Source: Polytrichum commune (Eukaryota; Streptophyta; Polytrichopsida; Polytrichales; Polytrichaceae). From it: DNA of 60,000 nt. The stretch's first letter is position 1, and each line of letters opens with the position of its first letter. The notes beneath the pieces were generated by a model that did no database searches, was not told where the DNA came from, and was given only the letters and a program-made list of their open reading frames with translations. Made by a program: the position numbers and the translations under genes. The DNA lies in assembly GCA_950295325.1 (NCBI GenBank), contig OX485805.1:34337501-34397500 (forward strand), read 5' to 3'. Shown piece by piece: positions 1 to 10,929 of the stretch.

Positions 1-239
1 AACACAATGGCAAAATGGTTTACATGCCAAGGGAAATATGCACATCCACGTCGGCATTTTTTGCCACATAGGACGCCACCTTGGCAAGAAGGTAAGTATT
101 TTACCCACCTTACTAGGTTGACCCTAGTTTGACCCTACGAGGAGCCTATTGTGTCGTGACGGAGGGGTCCGACCCGACACGACGCGTCATGACGGCACGA
201 CCCCGTCATGACGTCGCGATAGACAACCCTGCAAACAGT
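1..239. other. Non-coding, CGTCATGACG-type palindromes
   Basis: No convincing gene is seen. Around 180-220 the 10-bp perfect palindrome CGTCATGACG (or a close variant) occurs repeatedly among CG-rich text, next to a GGTCCGACC-like inverted repeat. The function is unknown. The stretch lies just before the class T palindrome region of the ParB-like pseudogene. Confidence 0.35.
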
Positions 240-700
240 GCAGGGAGACGAAATAAACCACAATTTAAAATCTAATAGAACATTGAAAACTATCTTGAAA
301 ATTAAGTAAATGTTTGGGTCGAGCGACCCAAACATTGCAGCGTCATGTTTGGGTCGTTCGACCTAAACTCTTGCCTCATCATGTTTGGGTCGCTCGACCC
401 AAACATGGCAGGGAGACGAACTAAACCACAATTTACAATTTGATAAAACATTGAAAACTATCTTGAAAATTAAGTAAATGTTTGGGTCGAGCGACCCAAA
501 CATTGCAGCCTCATGTTTGGGTCTTGCCTCATCATGTTTGGGTCGCTCGACCCAAACATGGCAGGGAGACGAACTAAACCACAATTTACAATCTGATAAA
601 ACATTGAAAACTATATTGAAAATTAAGTAAATTTTTGGGTCGAGCGACCCAAACATTGCAGCCTCATGTTTGGGTCGTTCGACCCAAATAAAGCATATAC
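240..700. repeat. Class T palindrome tandem region (decayed leader)
   Basis: Two to three imperfect tandem units of roughly 170 bp each hold class T palindromes (arms TTTGGGTCG and CGACCCAAA around two variable bases), at about 313, 393, 479, 552 and 633, plus a variant near 669. The text between them ('...gaactaaaccacaattt...aaaattaagtaaat...') matches the intron upstream of the intact ParB-like gene near 32.9-33.6 kb. This is therefore probably the leader intron of the pseudogene that follows. Confidence 0.8.
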
Positions 701-900
701 CCTCAACCCTAAACCCAACCTAGATGATGCCCAAATTAAAATCCTCCAAACATAAGGACTGGTTCTGGCGTCCCCAAACAAAAATTTATATTTAATGTTG
801 CCAGAAATTGAAATTGGTGGACTCATAGATATAAGCATATACTATACTAATACAACAATACTCTCTAACGAGGACCTATCAAGAACACGCGCAACATGGG

Positions 901-934
901 TTCAAGGTTTGGGTCGATCGACCCAAACCTTGAA
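901..934. repeat. Extended 34-bp perfect class T palindrome
   Basis: The class T core with AT at its centre is extended outward by matching TTCAAGG / CCTTGAA flanks, giving a 34-bp perfect palindrome. It lies about 110 bp upstream of the pseudogene start codon. Extended arms suggest either a recent insertion or a stable cruciform or hairpin. Confidence 0.85.
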
Positions 935-1046
935 TTCATGATGTCAAATATAATAAATTTCTCTCAATCCTCCAAATGTTAAATGCACTTTGCAATACTT
1001 TGGGTCGATCGACCGAAACTGACATTCTCGATTTCTTGAATTACAG

Positions 1047-2131
1047 ATGGCCCCTAAGAAGAGACCAGGTGAAAGGTGGTTCATGCTCGCTCCAGACCAC
1101 CTTTGGCAGGAGTATGAAACACCACAAGACGATTCATACGTCCCAAAAGATGGCAACGTTCTGGCATGGTCCGTTCAGGTGGTGAAGGCCTCCATGTTCA
1201 AACTGCTATTCGTGGTGAAGGTGGGGACCCACGAGTAGCACATCTGGGCAACGCTGACGGGATGGGAGGTGGCGTCCGTCCAAGCTCTCGGGGACTACGT
1301 CGACGTCATACTGGAGAATTCCGCCGTGCAGAACGTCCACATGTTCATGCACCAGTTTTCGGAGCCCTTCGACCCCCTGTACGCCAAGGAGACTTGCGTC
1401 GACCCTGCAACCATAAAACCGGAGGCCATATTCATAGATGGCAGTGTAACCAACACGAAGGTTGCGAGCAGGTTCACGAAGTTAAAACAGGCTATCACGG
1501 TTCTCAACAAGGCGCTGCAAAGCAAACCCAAGACGCAGTAGCCTATGAGGCGGAAGGCAACGACGGAAGAAGGCGCAGGGTCCTCAAGACCACAAACTGT
1601 GAGGAAACCGCGGGTGGTCCCTGCAGACTCGAGACGGACGAGCACTACAACAACGCCGGCTGACAGCGAGACGCCAACGCCATCAACAAGCCGTAAGACG
1701 ACCCCTTCCAAGAGGGGAAGAGAGTCATCGGGGATGACTGACAAGCCTGTTTCCCCGGAGCTCCGGATGCCGAAGCCTGGCCAAGAGGTGGATGTAGGCG
1801 AAATACAAAAAATAAACAACAACTTCGAGACAAAATGCCTGCACTGCTTCTTCATGGGTAGGGACTTCAAATTCGAGGTCAACATTGCGGAGTGCCACCT
1901 TGCGCCACCACAGAAGTGCGTCCGAGCCAAGGAGGACGCCTACGTCGACTGGATGGTCGCTCAAATCTTGGGCGGGCAGTTCAAGGACGACAGGCAGACA
2001 ATTGTTACACCATGAAGGAATGGACGGAGAACAGGAAGAAGAAGACGACCATCGTCCAGGAGCTGCACAAGCTGGTGCCCGAGAAGAAGCTCATCGTGGA
2101 CGGAGAGGTCGACGAGGCGCACTGGAGGGGG
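1047..2131 (+). pseudogene. Truncated copy of the ParB/FCP1-like gene
   Basis: From the ATG at 1047, just after a TTACAG acceptor-like site, the DNA closely tracks exon 1 of the intact gene at 34770. It is broken in several ways. A CAG codon has become TAG near 1237, and a second stop appears near 1540 (ACGCAGTAG). Near 2008-2014 exon 1 text (ACAATTGTT) jumps straight to exon 2 text (ACCATGAAGGAATGG), which removes about 950 bp including the ParB-like motif and intron 1; short shared ACA/TT sequence at the joint suggests a microhomology deletion. The copy ends inside exon 2 at a G-run where a repeat begins. No functional product is expected. It is derived from the same family as gene 1, not from gene 2. 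Confidence 0.9.
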
Positions 2132-2625
2132 GGGGAAAGTTAGTATGCGAGCGGAGAGCGGTGAGCAGAGAGCAGTGAGCGAAGAGCGGAGAGCGGAGAA
2201 CTCGATTTGAGACATGAAATGAGAGGAAAAATGCACCTATAACCGCGGGAATGAATGAAAAACATCTAACTATTTTTAGAAAATTTTAATGGTTAGGTAG
2301 TTTATTACCATGGAAATAGGCCAACATTTTAATAAAATACAACATTAGGGCTTACATCAGTATGACGTCACCAATTCAATATCCAAACACGTATACTATA
2401 GTACATATTACTATAAATTAAAAACATGTGCTATTTGAAGTAAACACGAAGGAGGTCTCTTAATAAAATTTCTCCACATACAGTACACCCTCTATAAGTG
2501 TGAAGTTAAACATTTAACCTACCCAAACAAACAAGGATTTTGCCTTTTGACCCATAAACTCAATGAAAAAAAATCATTGTAGGGGGGTGCCTGCAACGGC
2601 ACCCCATTCCAGGTTGCCCTTCATG
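2132..2625. repeat. Direct repeat copy 1 (partner 8655-9120)
   Basis: This block begins with GGGGAAAGTTAGTATGCGAG and ends CCAGGTTGCCCTTCATG, and is nearly identical to 8655-9120. The main difference is about 28 extra bases of GAGCRRTGAGC-type tandem text near 2150-2200. Its left edge falls directly inside the ParB-like pseudogene. It could be the long terminal repeat of an element whose interior is 2.6-8.65 kb, but I see no TG...CA ends, so I call it only a direct repeat. Confidence 0.75.
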
Positions 2626-2639
2626 TTGCCCATTCCAGG

Positions 2640-3035
2640 TTGCCCTTCAAGAGGGAGAGAGGGAGAGAGAGGGAGAGAGGTGAGGATAGGGTGAGAGGAT
2701 TAGCACCTCCAATCACAATCCTTTAACCCTCTCCTCCAAAGTAGGGACTAATCCCCATCCACAAAACCTTCTCATTCCTAAACCAACAAGGTGGATCCAA
2801 AAGTGGGCATTTAACCCGCAGAGCTCACCTTGCCTCACCTTACCCCCTACTGACATAATCAAGGCATTCTCTTATTGAAATCAAACCTTGAAATAATCAC
2901 ACAACACCACCTAATGCCTAAAGTTAAATCCACACCACATTTCATTCTTTTTATGTTTTGTGAATAATCATAACACATCAAAGTCAAACTAAAATTGGTT
3001 TCAAAGAGTTAATCACCACATGTGGGCACCATTTT
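2640..3035. repeat. Dispersed repeat ending in ATTTTGGGCTCAC, copy 1
   Basis: A GA-rich start (GGGAGAGA tracts) is followed by text ending ...GGGCACCATTTTGGGCTCAC. The same segment recurs almost unchanged at 57420-57830 and in diverged form at 7360-7805. It lies just upstream of the promoter-like region of the Gag-like gene, so it may be part of that element's non-coding terminal region. Confidence 0.75.
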
Positions 3036-3137
3036 GGGCTCACATTGGGGGAAACCGGTGGTAAACCGTCGGAAGACGGTTGGCAACCGTTTTCCGTTAA
3101 AACGAACGGTAACAGGGGAAGGAAAAGGGAGGAAGGA

Positions 3138-3145
3138 TATTTAAG
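3138..3145 (+). promoter_or_regulatory. Possible TATA box of the Gag-like gene
   Basis: TATTTAAG lies about 230 bp before the start codon at 3372 and just upstream of a pyrimidine-rich stretch (CCTTTCCTTCTCCTCCCC). This arrangement is typical of plant promoters. Only sequence pattern supports it. Confidence 0.35.
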
Positions 3146-3371
3146 GGTCCTTTCCTTCTCCTCCCCACTTTTTCGCAAGAGGAATTTTTTTTGAGAGAAC
3201 GAGTGGTGAGGCTGTTTTTCGAGCCGCCAGCAGTTGGATTGTTGGGACTCCACAATTTTTAGTTACCGGCAGTTGGCCTGCCGGGACTCCGTAGCAATTA
3301 AGCGGAAGAGAGGGAACCCGGAGGGGAGAGAATTTCCGTAGTTGTGACTGAAGTTGAGAGAAGAAAGGAAA

Positions 3372-5128
3372 ATGCCGGAAGCACGGGAAGAGGATCGGAG
3401 GGAACCCATCCCGATTCCGTTCAAAGCCCTCATCCCTGCAATTCCAAGGGAGGATGGGGAGATGCAGGACCTAGCGGAGGATCTCCGGGTTATGGGTTGC
3501 GAGGGTTTGCTCGCCAAACCTTGGAACCTCCGAGCGGAAGATACCCTCCGGGAATTCAAGTTCGAGAGAGGGAATCAGTGGCTGGGAACTAAAAGGAGGG
3601 ATCCGGATAGTTGGACTCCGGAAGTTTGGAATAGGGTTTACGGGTTTCCGAGAGGAATTGCAGAGGGATGGGCCGGCCGCCGCGATGGCTTGTTCGCCGG
3701 AAAGTTTAGAGAAGACGCGGACCCGAAAGACGGCTACCACCCCGGGAACTGCTGGAACCTTAGAGAGCGGAGGGTATTAGAGTTCCTCATGCCCATCCTT
3801 AACCCGGACAAGCCTAAGCGGATCAGCCTTACCATGGCTAACACCCTGTTCGGTGCTATGTCCGGAGTCCGGCCCGTGAATTGGGGGTTGATAATTCACG
3901 AGGTAGTAGGGCGGGCCCTCCCCAATGTAGGCCGGAAACCCTCTTCCTCTCCCCCTTCATTGTACACCTCTATCAACACTTTGACTGCATCACGGCCGAG
4001 GAGGACATGCTGACTATAGCGGCGGACGAAATCACCTACAAGCTCCATCCGGAAGTCGGAGACATCGAGACAGAAACCTCAAGCGACCCCATCATTCCGG
4101 AAGCGCCTCCCTCTTCACCTGGAAGTCCGCCGCCGACCCTCCAGAGACCAACCTCTCCTCCCCTTCATTATCATCCGGAAGCCGGACCCAGCCGGGAGAC
4201 CACTTGGCGGAACGTGGATCTCTCCGCTTGGGACTTTCCGGAAAATCCCTTCAAGCGGGTCCAGGAGGGGCTGGAGGATCTGCAAAACCAGTACTTCCGG
4301 CTGGAACACATCGCCCGGGGAGCGAATCAGGCCCTGGACAACTGCGGACCCGGAAATATTCTCCGGGAGTTGGCGAAGAAGGCGGACAGGAAGGAGCTCG
4401 AGCAAGCCAAGACGGAAAACGCTCACCTCACCGCGCAGGCAGCGGCCATGACTCAGGAGCTGAGTCAGAATAGCGAGGAAATCCGGAAGTACCATGCGGA
4501 GCAGGCAGTGGTCTTCAGCCGGATTCGGGAGCTGGTGGGGCATCTGGCAGAGATCGTCAACAAGGCGCATCTCTACGACTGGATGATGGAGTCCGGAGAA
4601 CCGGCTTCCGCTAGGCAGGCCCTCCCCATCCTCGTGAAATACTCACGGACGATGAAGGATCTCCTGGCGGAAATCCAGAAAGTGGTTCCGCCAAGCGGAA
4701 CACCCCGGCGGGTACTCTATCCGGGTCCACCTGGGTCACCAACCGGAACCCTCTACGAGGTAGTTGGTGAAGTCGCCCTGGTCCAGAATCCACCAACGGC
4801 TGCAGGACCCAGCCAGCAGGGAGGCGGCTCTCGGCCTGCCAGTTCCGGAAGAGCTCCGGAAAGGATCCGCTCTCCCCAAGTGAGGCGGAAGAGCACCGGG
4901 TCTGTTAGATCCGGACGAGGCCAGTCCCCTTTTCCGCGGACCTCGGATCGGTCCCGGACTCCGGACAGAGCTCGGACCCCTATAAGGCACCGAACTCCGG
5001 ATCGAGAGGCAACTCCGAATAGGGGTAAAGCCCCTATGGCCCAAGCCTCGCCGTCGTCTCCTCCGGACTACCAAATGGTGAATACATTCCCTCCTCCACC
5101 CTCGGGGGGGGGGGGGGCAGTGTGTTAA
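3372..5128 (+). pseudogene. Gag-like plant transposon protein, frameshifted
   Basis: The first ATG in frame is 3372. Residues 1-190 or so resemble the N-terminal domain of plant 'putative transposon protein'/retrotransposon Gag-like proteins (a WGLIIHEVVGRALP stretch followed by a LFLSPFIVHLYQHF stretch). These two halves lie in different frames, so an indel near 3940-3960 breaks the gene. Downstream come a proline-rich spacer, a long coiled coil (about 4250-4700) and an Arg/Ser/Thr-Pro-rich basic tail with repeated RTPDR-type units. The frame closes at 5128 just after a run of 17 G at 5104-5117 and just before a MITE. No reverse transcriptase or integrase is seen nearby, so the element looks non-autonomous or decayed. 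The codons are unusually rich in TCCGGA. Confidence 0.7.
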
Positions 5129-5141
5129 AAAGTTAAGGATA

Positions 5142-5401
5142 TAGGTGCGAACAACCACTATTTTATAGGGGGGTATTACTTTCGAATTTTTTTTTCACAT
5201 GCTATCATTATATAAATTTCTACTTTGGGTTAATAGAAAAATGGCTTGCATTACTTATAATTCCAAATTACCTATTATTCCATACCCTATAGTACTTTAA
5301 AGATGTCCAGTGCCATATTTGATACCCTATATTACTCTTAAGTCCATTTATAATTTTTAGCCCCCATGTTTTTAAAATACCCTATCATTTGTTCGCACGT
5401 A
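5142..5401. mobile_element. MITE inserted in the Gag-like gene
   Basis: The ends are inverted repeats: TAGGTGCGAACAA on the left and TTGTTCGCACGTA on the right, with one mismatch. They are bordered by TA on both sides, which would fit a TA target duplication of Tc1/mariner type. The ~260-bp interior is AT-rich, has no ORF and repeats TACCCTAT motifs. The flanking DNA on both sides is GC-rich, TCCGGA-rich coding-type sequence, so the insertion is clear by composition too. Confidence 0.8.
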
Positions 5402-5404
5402 TAT

Positions 5405-5743
5405 TGCTACTCCAACCAATGACTACCCCCCCCGAGCCTCCACCAGGGATCCGCAGACTACCTCGATATCGAGCGGACAGAATCCGGAACAGCCACCGGA
5501 AGCGATCCTTCCCCGATCCGGAGCGTCCGGAAGGGAAATACAATTTCCGGAACACCAGGTTCCGGAACACCACGGACAGAAGGAGCAGGGGACTCGGAGG
5601 ACGAGATTGCCCCTTCTCCAAACATGAGGAGGATGCTTACGCGACTACAGAAGGCATCGCCGGGAGGGGGCTCATCCGCCGTCAGCGGCCTTGGCAGCCA
5701 TTCGAAGGAGGGAGCAGCTCAGAAGAAGCACCGCTCTTCTTAG
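5405..5743 (+). pseudogene. C-terminal part of the Gag-like gene after the MITE
   Basis: One frame stays open here and reads as a Ser/Gly/Pro-rich, acidic, then basic tail (…DSEDEIAPSPNMRRML… ending KKHRSS at the TAG of 5741-5743). Its composition matches the tail upstream of the MITE, so I read it as the separated 3' end of the same gene. It has no convincing start codon of its own in this frame. Confidence 0.6.
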
Positions 5744-6186
5744 CTTAGGACGGTAGTTAGATTAGTTAGGCAGAATAGGGATAGGAAGATAGGACTTAAG
5801 AGTTTTTGAAGTTGAGGAATAAAATTCTCCCTTGGGTTTTGTCAGCGGAAAATCCGGATCTTGATCCGGGAAATCCGGGAGGACAGAAGCAGTTAGGGTT
5901 TTTTTTAGGGGCTGCCGCCTTCAAATTAGGGATTTTGGGCCTCTACTTAAGGCTGAATAAGGAGCTGGAGAGGGGTTCCTTCTCCATTGTTGTATTTTGA
6001 TTGCTCCTACTCTAATAAACTCCTTGATTTCTCACTCCTTGACTTTCCTTGATTGATTTTGTGTACGAATGATTCGGAGATCGTTAGCGGAGGAGAGAGA
6101 GCATGAGGGGATAGGAGTTCCGGATAGGACATGGGGGAAGAGACCCGGATCAGATCTAGTTATTGCCTTGCGGATCCTCTCTGTGT
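5744..6186 (+). other. 3' non-coding region of the Gag-like element
   Basis: No gene is seen. Near 5985-6020 the T-rich text with AATAAA-like CTAATAAACTCC could be a polyadenylation region. The TCCGGA motif remains frequent here although the region is not coding. Confidence 0.3.
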
Positions 6187-6800
6187 GTAGTGGGAGGGAA
6201 ACCTCACTATTCCGGATGGTTGAGTAACGTCTAGGTGGGATAGCCGCTGGGAGGATTGGGTGAGATCCGGAAGGGATCCGGACTTGCGTCGTCCGAGCTT
6301 TTGAAAAGGTCCCACCGCCCTTAGACGGACCAATCCGGAAAGTGGTACGGATCGCCCAGTTAGCTCAGATTGAGTAGAGTCCAAGGTAGTGGTAGCCGGA
6401 TCGATCCGTCAGAAGGAGGAGGGAAGGACCGGAACAGTTAGGATTCCGGGTCGGAGGCCATCTCCGGAGTGTAGTGGGAAGGGGACCTCATTGTTCCGGA
6501 TGTCTGGGTAACGTCTAGGTGAGATAGCCGTGGGGAGGACTGGGTAAAGATCCGGAAGGGATCCGGACTTGCGCCAATCTGATCTTCTGAAGAGGTCTCA
6601 CCGCTTTTGGACGGGACAATCCGGAAAGTGGTACGGATCACCCACTTATCCCGTCGAGTCAGATCTTCGGGTGGAATCCGGAATACTCCGGTCGTTGTAG
6701 TCCTAAGATATAATCCGGATTTCCCTGTGTGACCTACCAAGACGGATTTGGCCAATCCGGATTGGTTGTGAGGGAATATCCGGATCCCAATCTTATAAGG
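6187..6800. repeat. Imperfect tandem duplication, period ~284 bp
   Basis: A block starting GTAGTGGGA at 6187 recurs at 6471 with the same landmarks in order: CTCA..TTCCGGATG, TAACGTCTAGGTG, GATCCGGAAGGGATCCGGACTTGCG, and CAATCCGGAAAGTGGTACGGATC. It is non-coding; the short ORFs across it are in antisense frames and not conserved between the units. Confidence 0.75.
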
Positions 6801-6989
6801 GACGTCTTCACCGGAAGAAACCAACTATTCTAGAGGGGTAAATCTGGACCATAGGGGTGAGTAAGTATTATAATTAGGACCTAAAGATACAATCCGGAAA
6901 GGCAAACTCCAGAGGAGGAAGAGTTTCCAAAAGACCGGAAGGCTGGAAACCGGGGTTTCCGGAAATTCGGCTAAGGAGTGGAAGATAAG

Positions 6990-7160
6990 CGGGTACGGGG
7001 AGTTCTCGACCTCCTACACTTCACAGAATCCCTGGACGATACTAGTCTGTAGTGGCAACAGCTTATACCCAGCTCCCAGCTCTGTGGTGGCAGCAGCTAA
7101 TACCCAGCTCTCGGCTCTGCAGTGGCAGCAGCTTATACCCAACTCTCAGCTCTGCTATTA
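6990..7160. repeat. Short tandem GGCAGCAGCT-type repeats
   Basis: Three units of about 45 bp each contain AGTGGCARCAGCTTATACCCAGCTC and CAGCTCTG. A related, though not identical, tandem tract lies at 56938-57150, and in both places an ATTTTGGGCTC-type dispersed repeat follows. The two tracts may therefore be the same part of one repeat family. Confidence 0.5.
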
Positions 7161-7359
7161 CATCTCTAACAAACCACCCCTAGCTAATTAATCTAACCAA
7201 GCCTTACTAATCCTAATAAACTACTAACTACTAACTACTAACTACCTTAATCAACTATCTTTCTAAGTTCCTCCCTAATCAAAATTATTTTCTACCACAC
7301 TACAACACACATACACACACCCACACTCACATACACACATCCTCCCACACACACCTCTA

Positions 7360-7805
7360 AGAGGGAGAGGTTGAGAATGAGAGAGAATGATTTTGAAGAA
7401 GAGAGAAGAAAAGGTAAAGAGAGGGAACTTAAGGAGAAAAGAGGATAAGGGAGGAAGAGGAGAGATAGGGCATTCAATCACAACCCCTTAACCTTCTCCC
7501 CCTTAGTAGGACCTCATCCTCTCCGCTAACCCTTCAACCCCTAAACCAACAAGAACACGTTCTAATTCAAACAATTAAGTCAAAGGCACTTCCCCTTGCC
7601 TCATCAAGCACTACTCCTCTAATCAAAACACTCCCTAATGTCACTAAGCTTCTAATTCACCACACAAAATGGCTTAAGGCCTAAACATAAATCCACACCA
7701 AGCCTCATTCTTTTTATACTTTTGATTGTTTCAATAACACTCCAATTGCAATTCTAATTAAATTCTAAACATAAAACAAATATGTGCACTCATTTTGGGC
7801 TCATA
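7360..7805. repeat. Dispersed repeat ending in CATTTTGGGCTCA, diverged copy
   Basis: This stretch shares landmarks in order with 2640-3035 and 57420-57830: a GA-rich start, AATCACAA(C/T)CC(C/T)TTAACC, CTAAACCAACAAG, CTTGCCTCA, AAATCCACACCA, ATTCTTTTTAT, and an ATTTTGGGCTCA end. It is clearly more diverged than those two are from each other. Confidence 0.6.
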
Positions 7806-8342
7806 TAGGGTCATCCGGACAAAACCGGATTAGGCACTTAAAAACGCCAATCCGGATATTTTGGTGTTCGTGTGTTCCCACACAATCAAACCCGTGCAAA
7901 ATAAATGAATTATGAACAAAATAAATGTCTATGACAACACGTCGTAATTATATGTTGCACACGTTGATATCTTGCGATATTTATCAAAATAACCATGTAG
8001 AAGTCAAAGCCACATCATGGCCTTGGAAACAATTCATGGGAGGTTAGAAAATAGGCTTAGAGCATCCAAGGCCACATCATTGTCCCTTGCCAACTAATTG
8101 ATATTTGCAAAATAGCTAGTAATTTACAATAGCTATAAATGAGAAAATAGGTCTTACATGCCAACTCGGAGGTGTTTCACTAAAGTTAGCTCCATCCGAG
8201 CTTCTTGATGGACTCATCCAATTTTTGTCACCGGATGACTTTACTTGAGTGCCACGAATCCCCGGCCCCTATAAAGGGTGAAGTAGTATTACATCCAACA
8301 CCAATACCCTGGGGTATGGCTTAGGACGTCTTACGAACAAAC
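7806..8342. other. No gene seen
   Basis: Moderately AT-rich non-coding DNA with no long ORF, tRNA or clear inverted repeat that I can support. Confidence 0.4.
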
Positions 8343-8652
8343 ACTTTAAACACTATATTCGTTAAATTGAGACTTTCTCTAGTCTCAAATTAATATATGG
8401 ATCAAACAACATTCCGTGTTCCGAAATTATATTGAGAACAATCTCAAATATATTATATGTTCTAATATCCCAAATCTATTATGTGTGGACATAAGCACAT
8501 ATGGTAGAGCACTCAACACCAACTTCATCAACAAAAACACTTTGGGTAGAGCACTCCAAACTAGTTTCACCCAAAAATATATATAAATTTATTTTCTATT
8601 ATTAGCATGGTCAATAAAATATAGACATTGCAACATACAAAGTGCATGTAAT
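8343..8652. repeat. Dispersed ~305-bp repeat (partner 24713-25018)
   Basis: It begins AACACTATATTCGTTAAATTG and ends AAAGTGCATGTAATAA. A second copy at 24713-25018 has only scattered changes. The two copies have different right-hand flanks, so this is a mobile or duplicated unit and not one long duplication. Confidence 0.8.
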
Positions 8653-8654
8653 AA

Positions 8655-9120
8655 GGGGAAAGTTAGTATGCGAGCAGAGAGCGGAGAGCGGAGAACTCAA
8701 TTTGAGACATGAAATGAGAGGGAAAATGCACCTATAACCGCGGGAATGAATGAAAAACATCTAACTATTTTTAGAAAATTTTAATGGTTAGGTAGTCTAT
8801 TACCATGGAAATAGGCCAACATTTTAATAAAATACAACATTAGGGCTTACATCAGTATGACGTCACCAATTCAATATCCAAACACGTATACTATAGTACA
8901 TATTACTGTAAATTAAAAACATGTACTATTTGAAGTAAACACGAAGGAGGTCTCTTAATAAAATTTCTCCACATACAGTACACCCTCTATAAGTGTGAAG
9001 TTAAACACTTAGCCTACCAAAACAAACAAGGATTTTGCCTTTTGACCCATAAACTCAATGAAAAAAAATCATTGCAGGGGGGTGCCTGCAACGGCACCCC
9101 ATTCCAGGTTGCCCTTCATG
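8655..9120. repeat. Direct repeat copy 2 (partner 2132-2625)
   Basis: This is nearly identical to 2132-2625 in the same orientation, without the extra GAGCRRTGAGC-type bases. Together the two copies bound a 7-kb block that contains the Gag-like gene. Confidence 0.75.
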
Positions 9121-9439
9121 TATAATCTGCCACCCTAACCTAACCTGCCTAGGGGCCACTAAATCATAAGCCCATAAATCAAATTAAACACATAGCGTAC
9201 CCAAACAAACACAAATTCAGCCGTATGACCAATGTGCAGATATCTAAGTAACCACCCGGATTAGCAAACATTGGCAGTGTACTTTACCAATTTCACCTCT
9301 AGAATTTCAGTTGTATAGTATGATCCTATTCAAAGTTGTGTTTGTAGACCATTGTGTAATATAGATGTGCACCTCATATCATTGTTGAACATACTCATGC
9401 AGAGATATTAGTAAAGACACTTGAATGCCATGTTTCAAA

Positions 9440-10925
9440 CAATGGTAGTCAATAGAATGAAATGAAGCTAACTAAACCAACATAAAGTGAGCATGTGAAA
9501 AATCAAACTAGAGCCGAGGCTTCAAAGTGTTAGATTCTAACCTGAAATGAGGCCATCCAAACCAACATAAAGTGAGCACCCGAATTCTCATACTAGAGCC
9601 TAGGCTTCAAAATGTTAGATTCTAACTTGAAATGTGGCAACTAGACTTATATAAAGTGAGCACCTGAAATCTCAACCTAGAGCGGAAGCTTCAAAGTGTC
9701 AGTTTCTAAGTTCAAATGAGGCCACTTAGAGTTAGAGTCTAACTTGAAATGAGGCCAACTAAAACAACATAAAGTGTTTACCTTAAATCTGAACCTAGAG
9801 CCGAGGCCTCTTATTGTTAGATTCTAACCTGAAATGAGGCCAACTAGATAAATATAAAGTGAGCACATGTAATCTGAAACTTGAAGCCGAGGCTTCAAAA
9901 TGTGACCTTCTAGACCTCCAAAGGAAGGTTTCGGTCCCGAAACCCATATATTGGACACCCACATAAAATGAGACCCTGAAATCTAAGCCTATAGGCCACT
10001 TTCAAAGATTTACATTCTAACCTGAAATGAAGCTAGTTAAACCAACATAAGGTGAGCATGTGAAAAATCAAACTAGAGCCGAGGCTTCAAAGTGTTAGAT
10101 TCTAACCTGAAATGAGGCCATCCAAACCAACATAAAGTGAGCACCCGAATTCTCATACTAGAGCCTAGGCTTCAAAATGTTAGATTCTAACTTGAAATGT
10201 GGCAACTAGACTTATATAAAGTGAGCACCTGAAATCTCAAACTAGAGCGGAGGCTTCAAAGTGTTAGATTCTAACCTAAAAAGAGGCCAAACACACATAT
10301 ATAAAGTGAGCACCCGAAATATCAAACTAGAGCCGAGGCTTCAAAGTGTTAGATTATAACTTGAAATGACGCCAACTAGATATATATAAAGTGAGCACCT
10401 TTAATTGAACCTTGAAGCCGGGGCTTCAGGGTGTGACCCTCTAGACCTCAAAAGGAAGGTTTCGGTCCTGAAACCCATATATTGGACACCCACATAAAGT
10501 GAGAACCTGATATCTAAGCCTATAGGCCACTTTCAAAGACTTAGATTCTAACCTGAAATGAGGCCAACTAAAACAACATAAAGTGAGCACCCGAATTCTC
10601 ATATTAGAGCCTAGGCTTCAAAGTGTTAGATTCTAACCTGAAATAAGGCCAACTAGACTTATGTAAAGTGAGCACCTGAAATCTCAAACAAGAGCCAAGG
10701 CTTCAAAGTGTTAGATTCTAACCTGAAATGAGGCCAACCACACATATATAAAGTGAGCACCCGAAATATCAAAGTAGAGCCGAGGCTTCAAAGTATTAGA
10801 TTCTAACCTGAAATGAGGCTACTTAGGGACCTCAAAAGGAAGGTTTCGGTCCCGAACCCTATATATTGGACATCCACAAAATGTGAGAACCTGAAATCTT
10901 AACCTATAGCCCACCATCAAAGTTC
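9440..10925. repeat. Satellite-like repeats with GGTTTCGG-TC-CCGAAACC
   Basis: Recurring modules are 'GAGCACC(T/C)GAAATCTCAAACTAGAGCCGAGGCTTCAAA', 'GTTAGATTCTAACCTGAAATGAGGCCAACTA' and 'GGAAGGTTTCGGTCCCGAAACCCATATATTGGACA'. Some modules, such as ATTCTAACCTGAAATGAGGCC, appear about ten times at irregular spacing. The third module holds a short palindrome, GGTTTCGG-TC-CCGAAACC. No coding capacity is seen. Confidence 0.8.
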
Positions 10926-10929
10926 ACAT

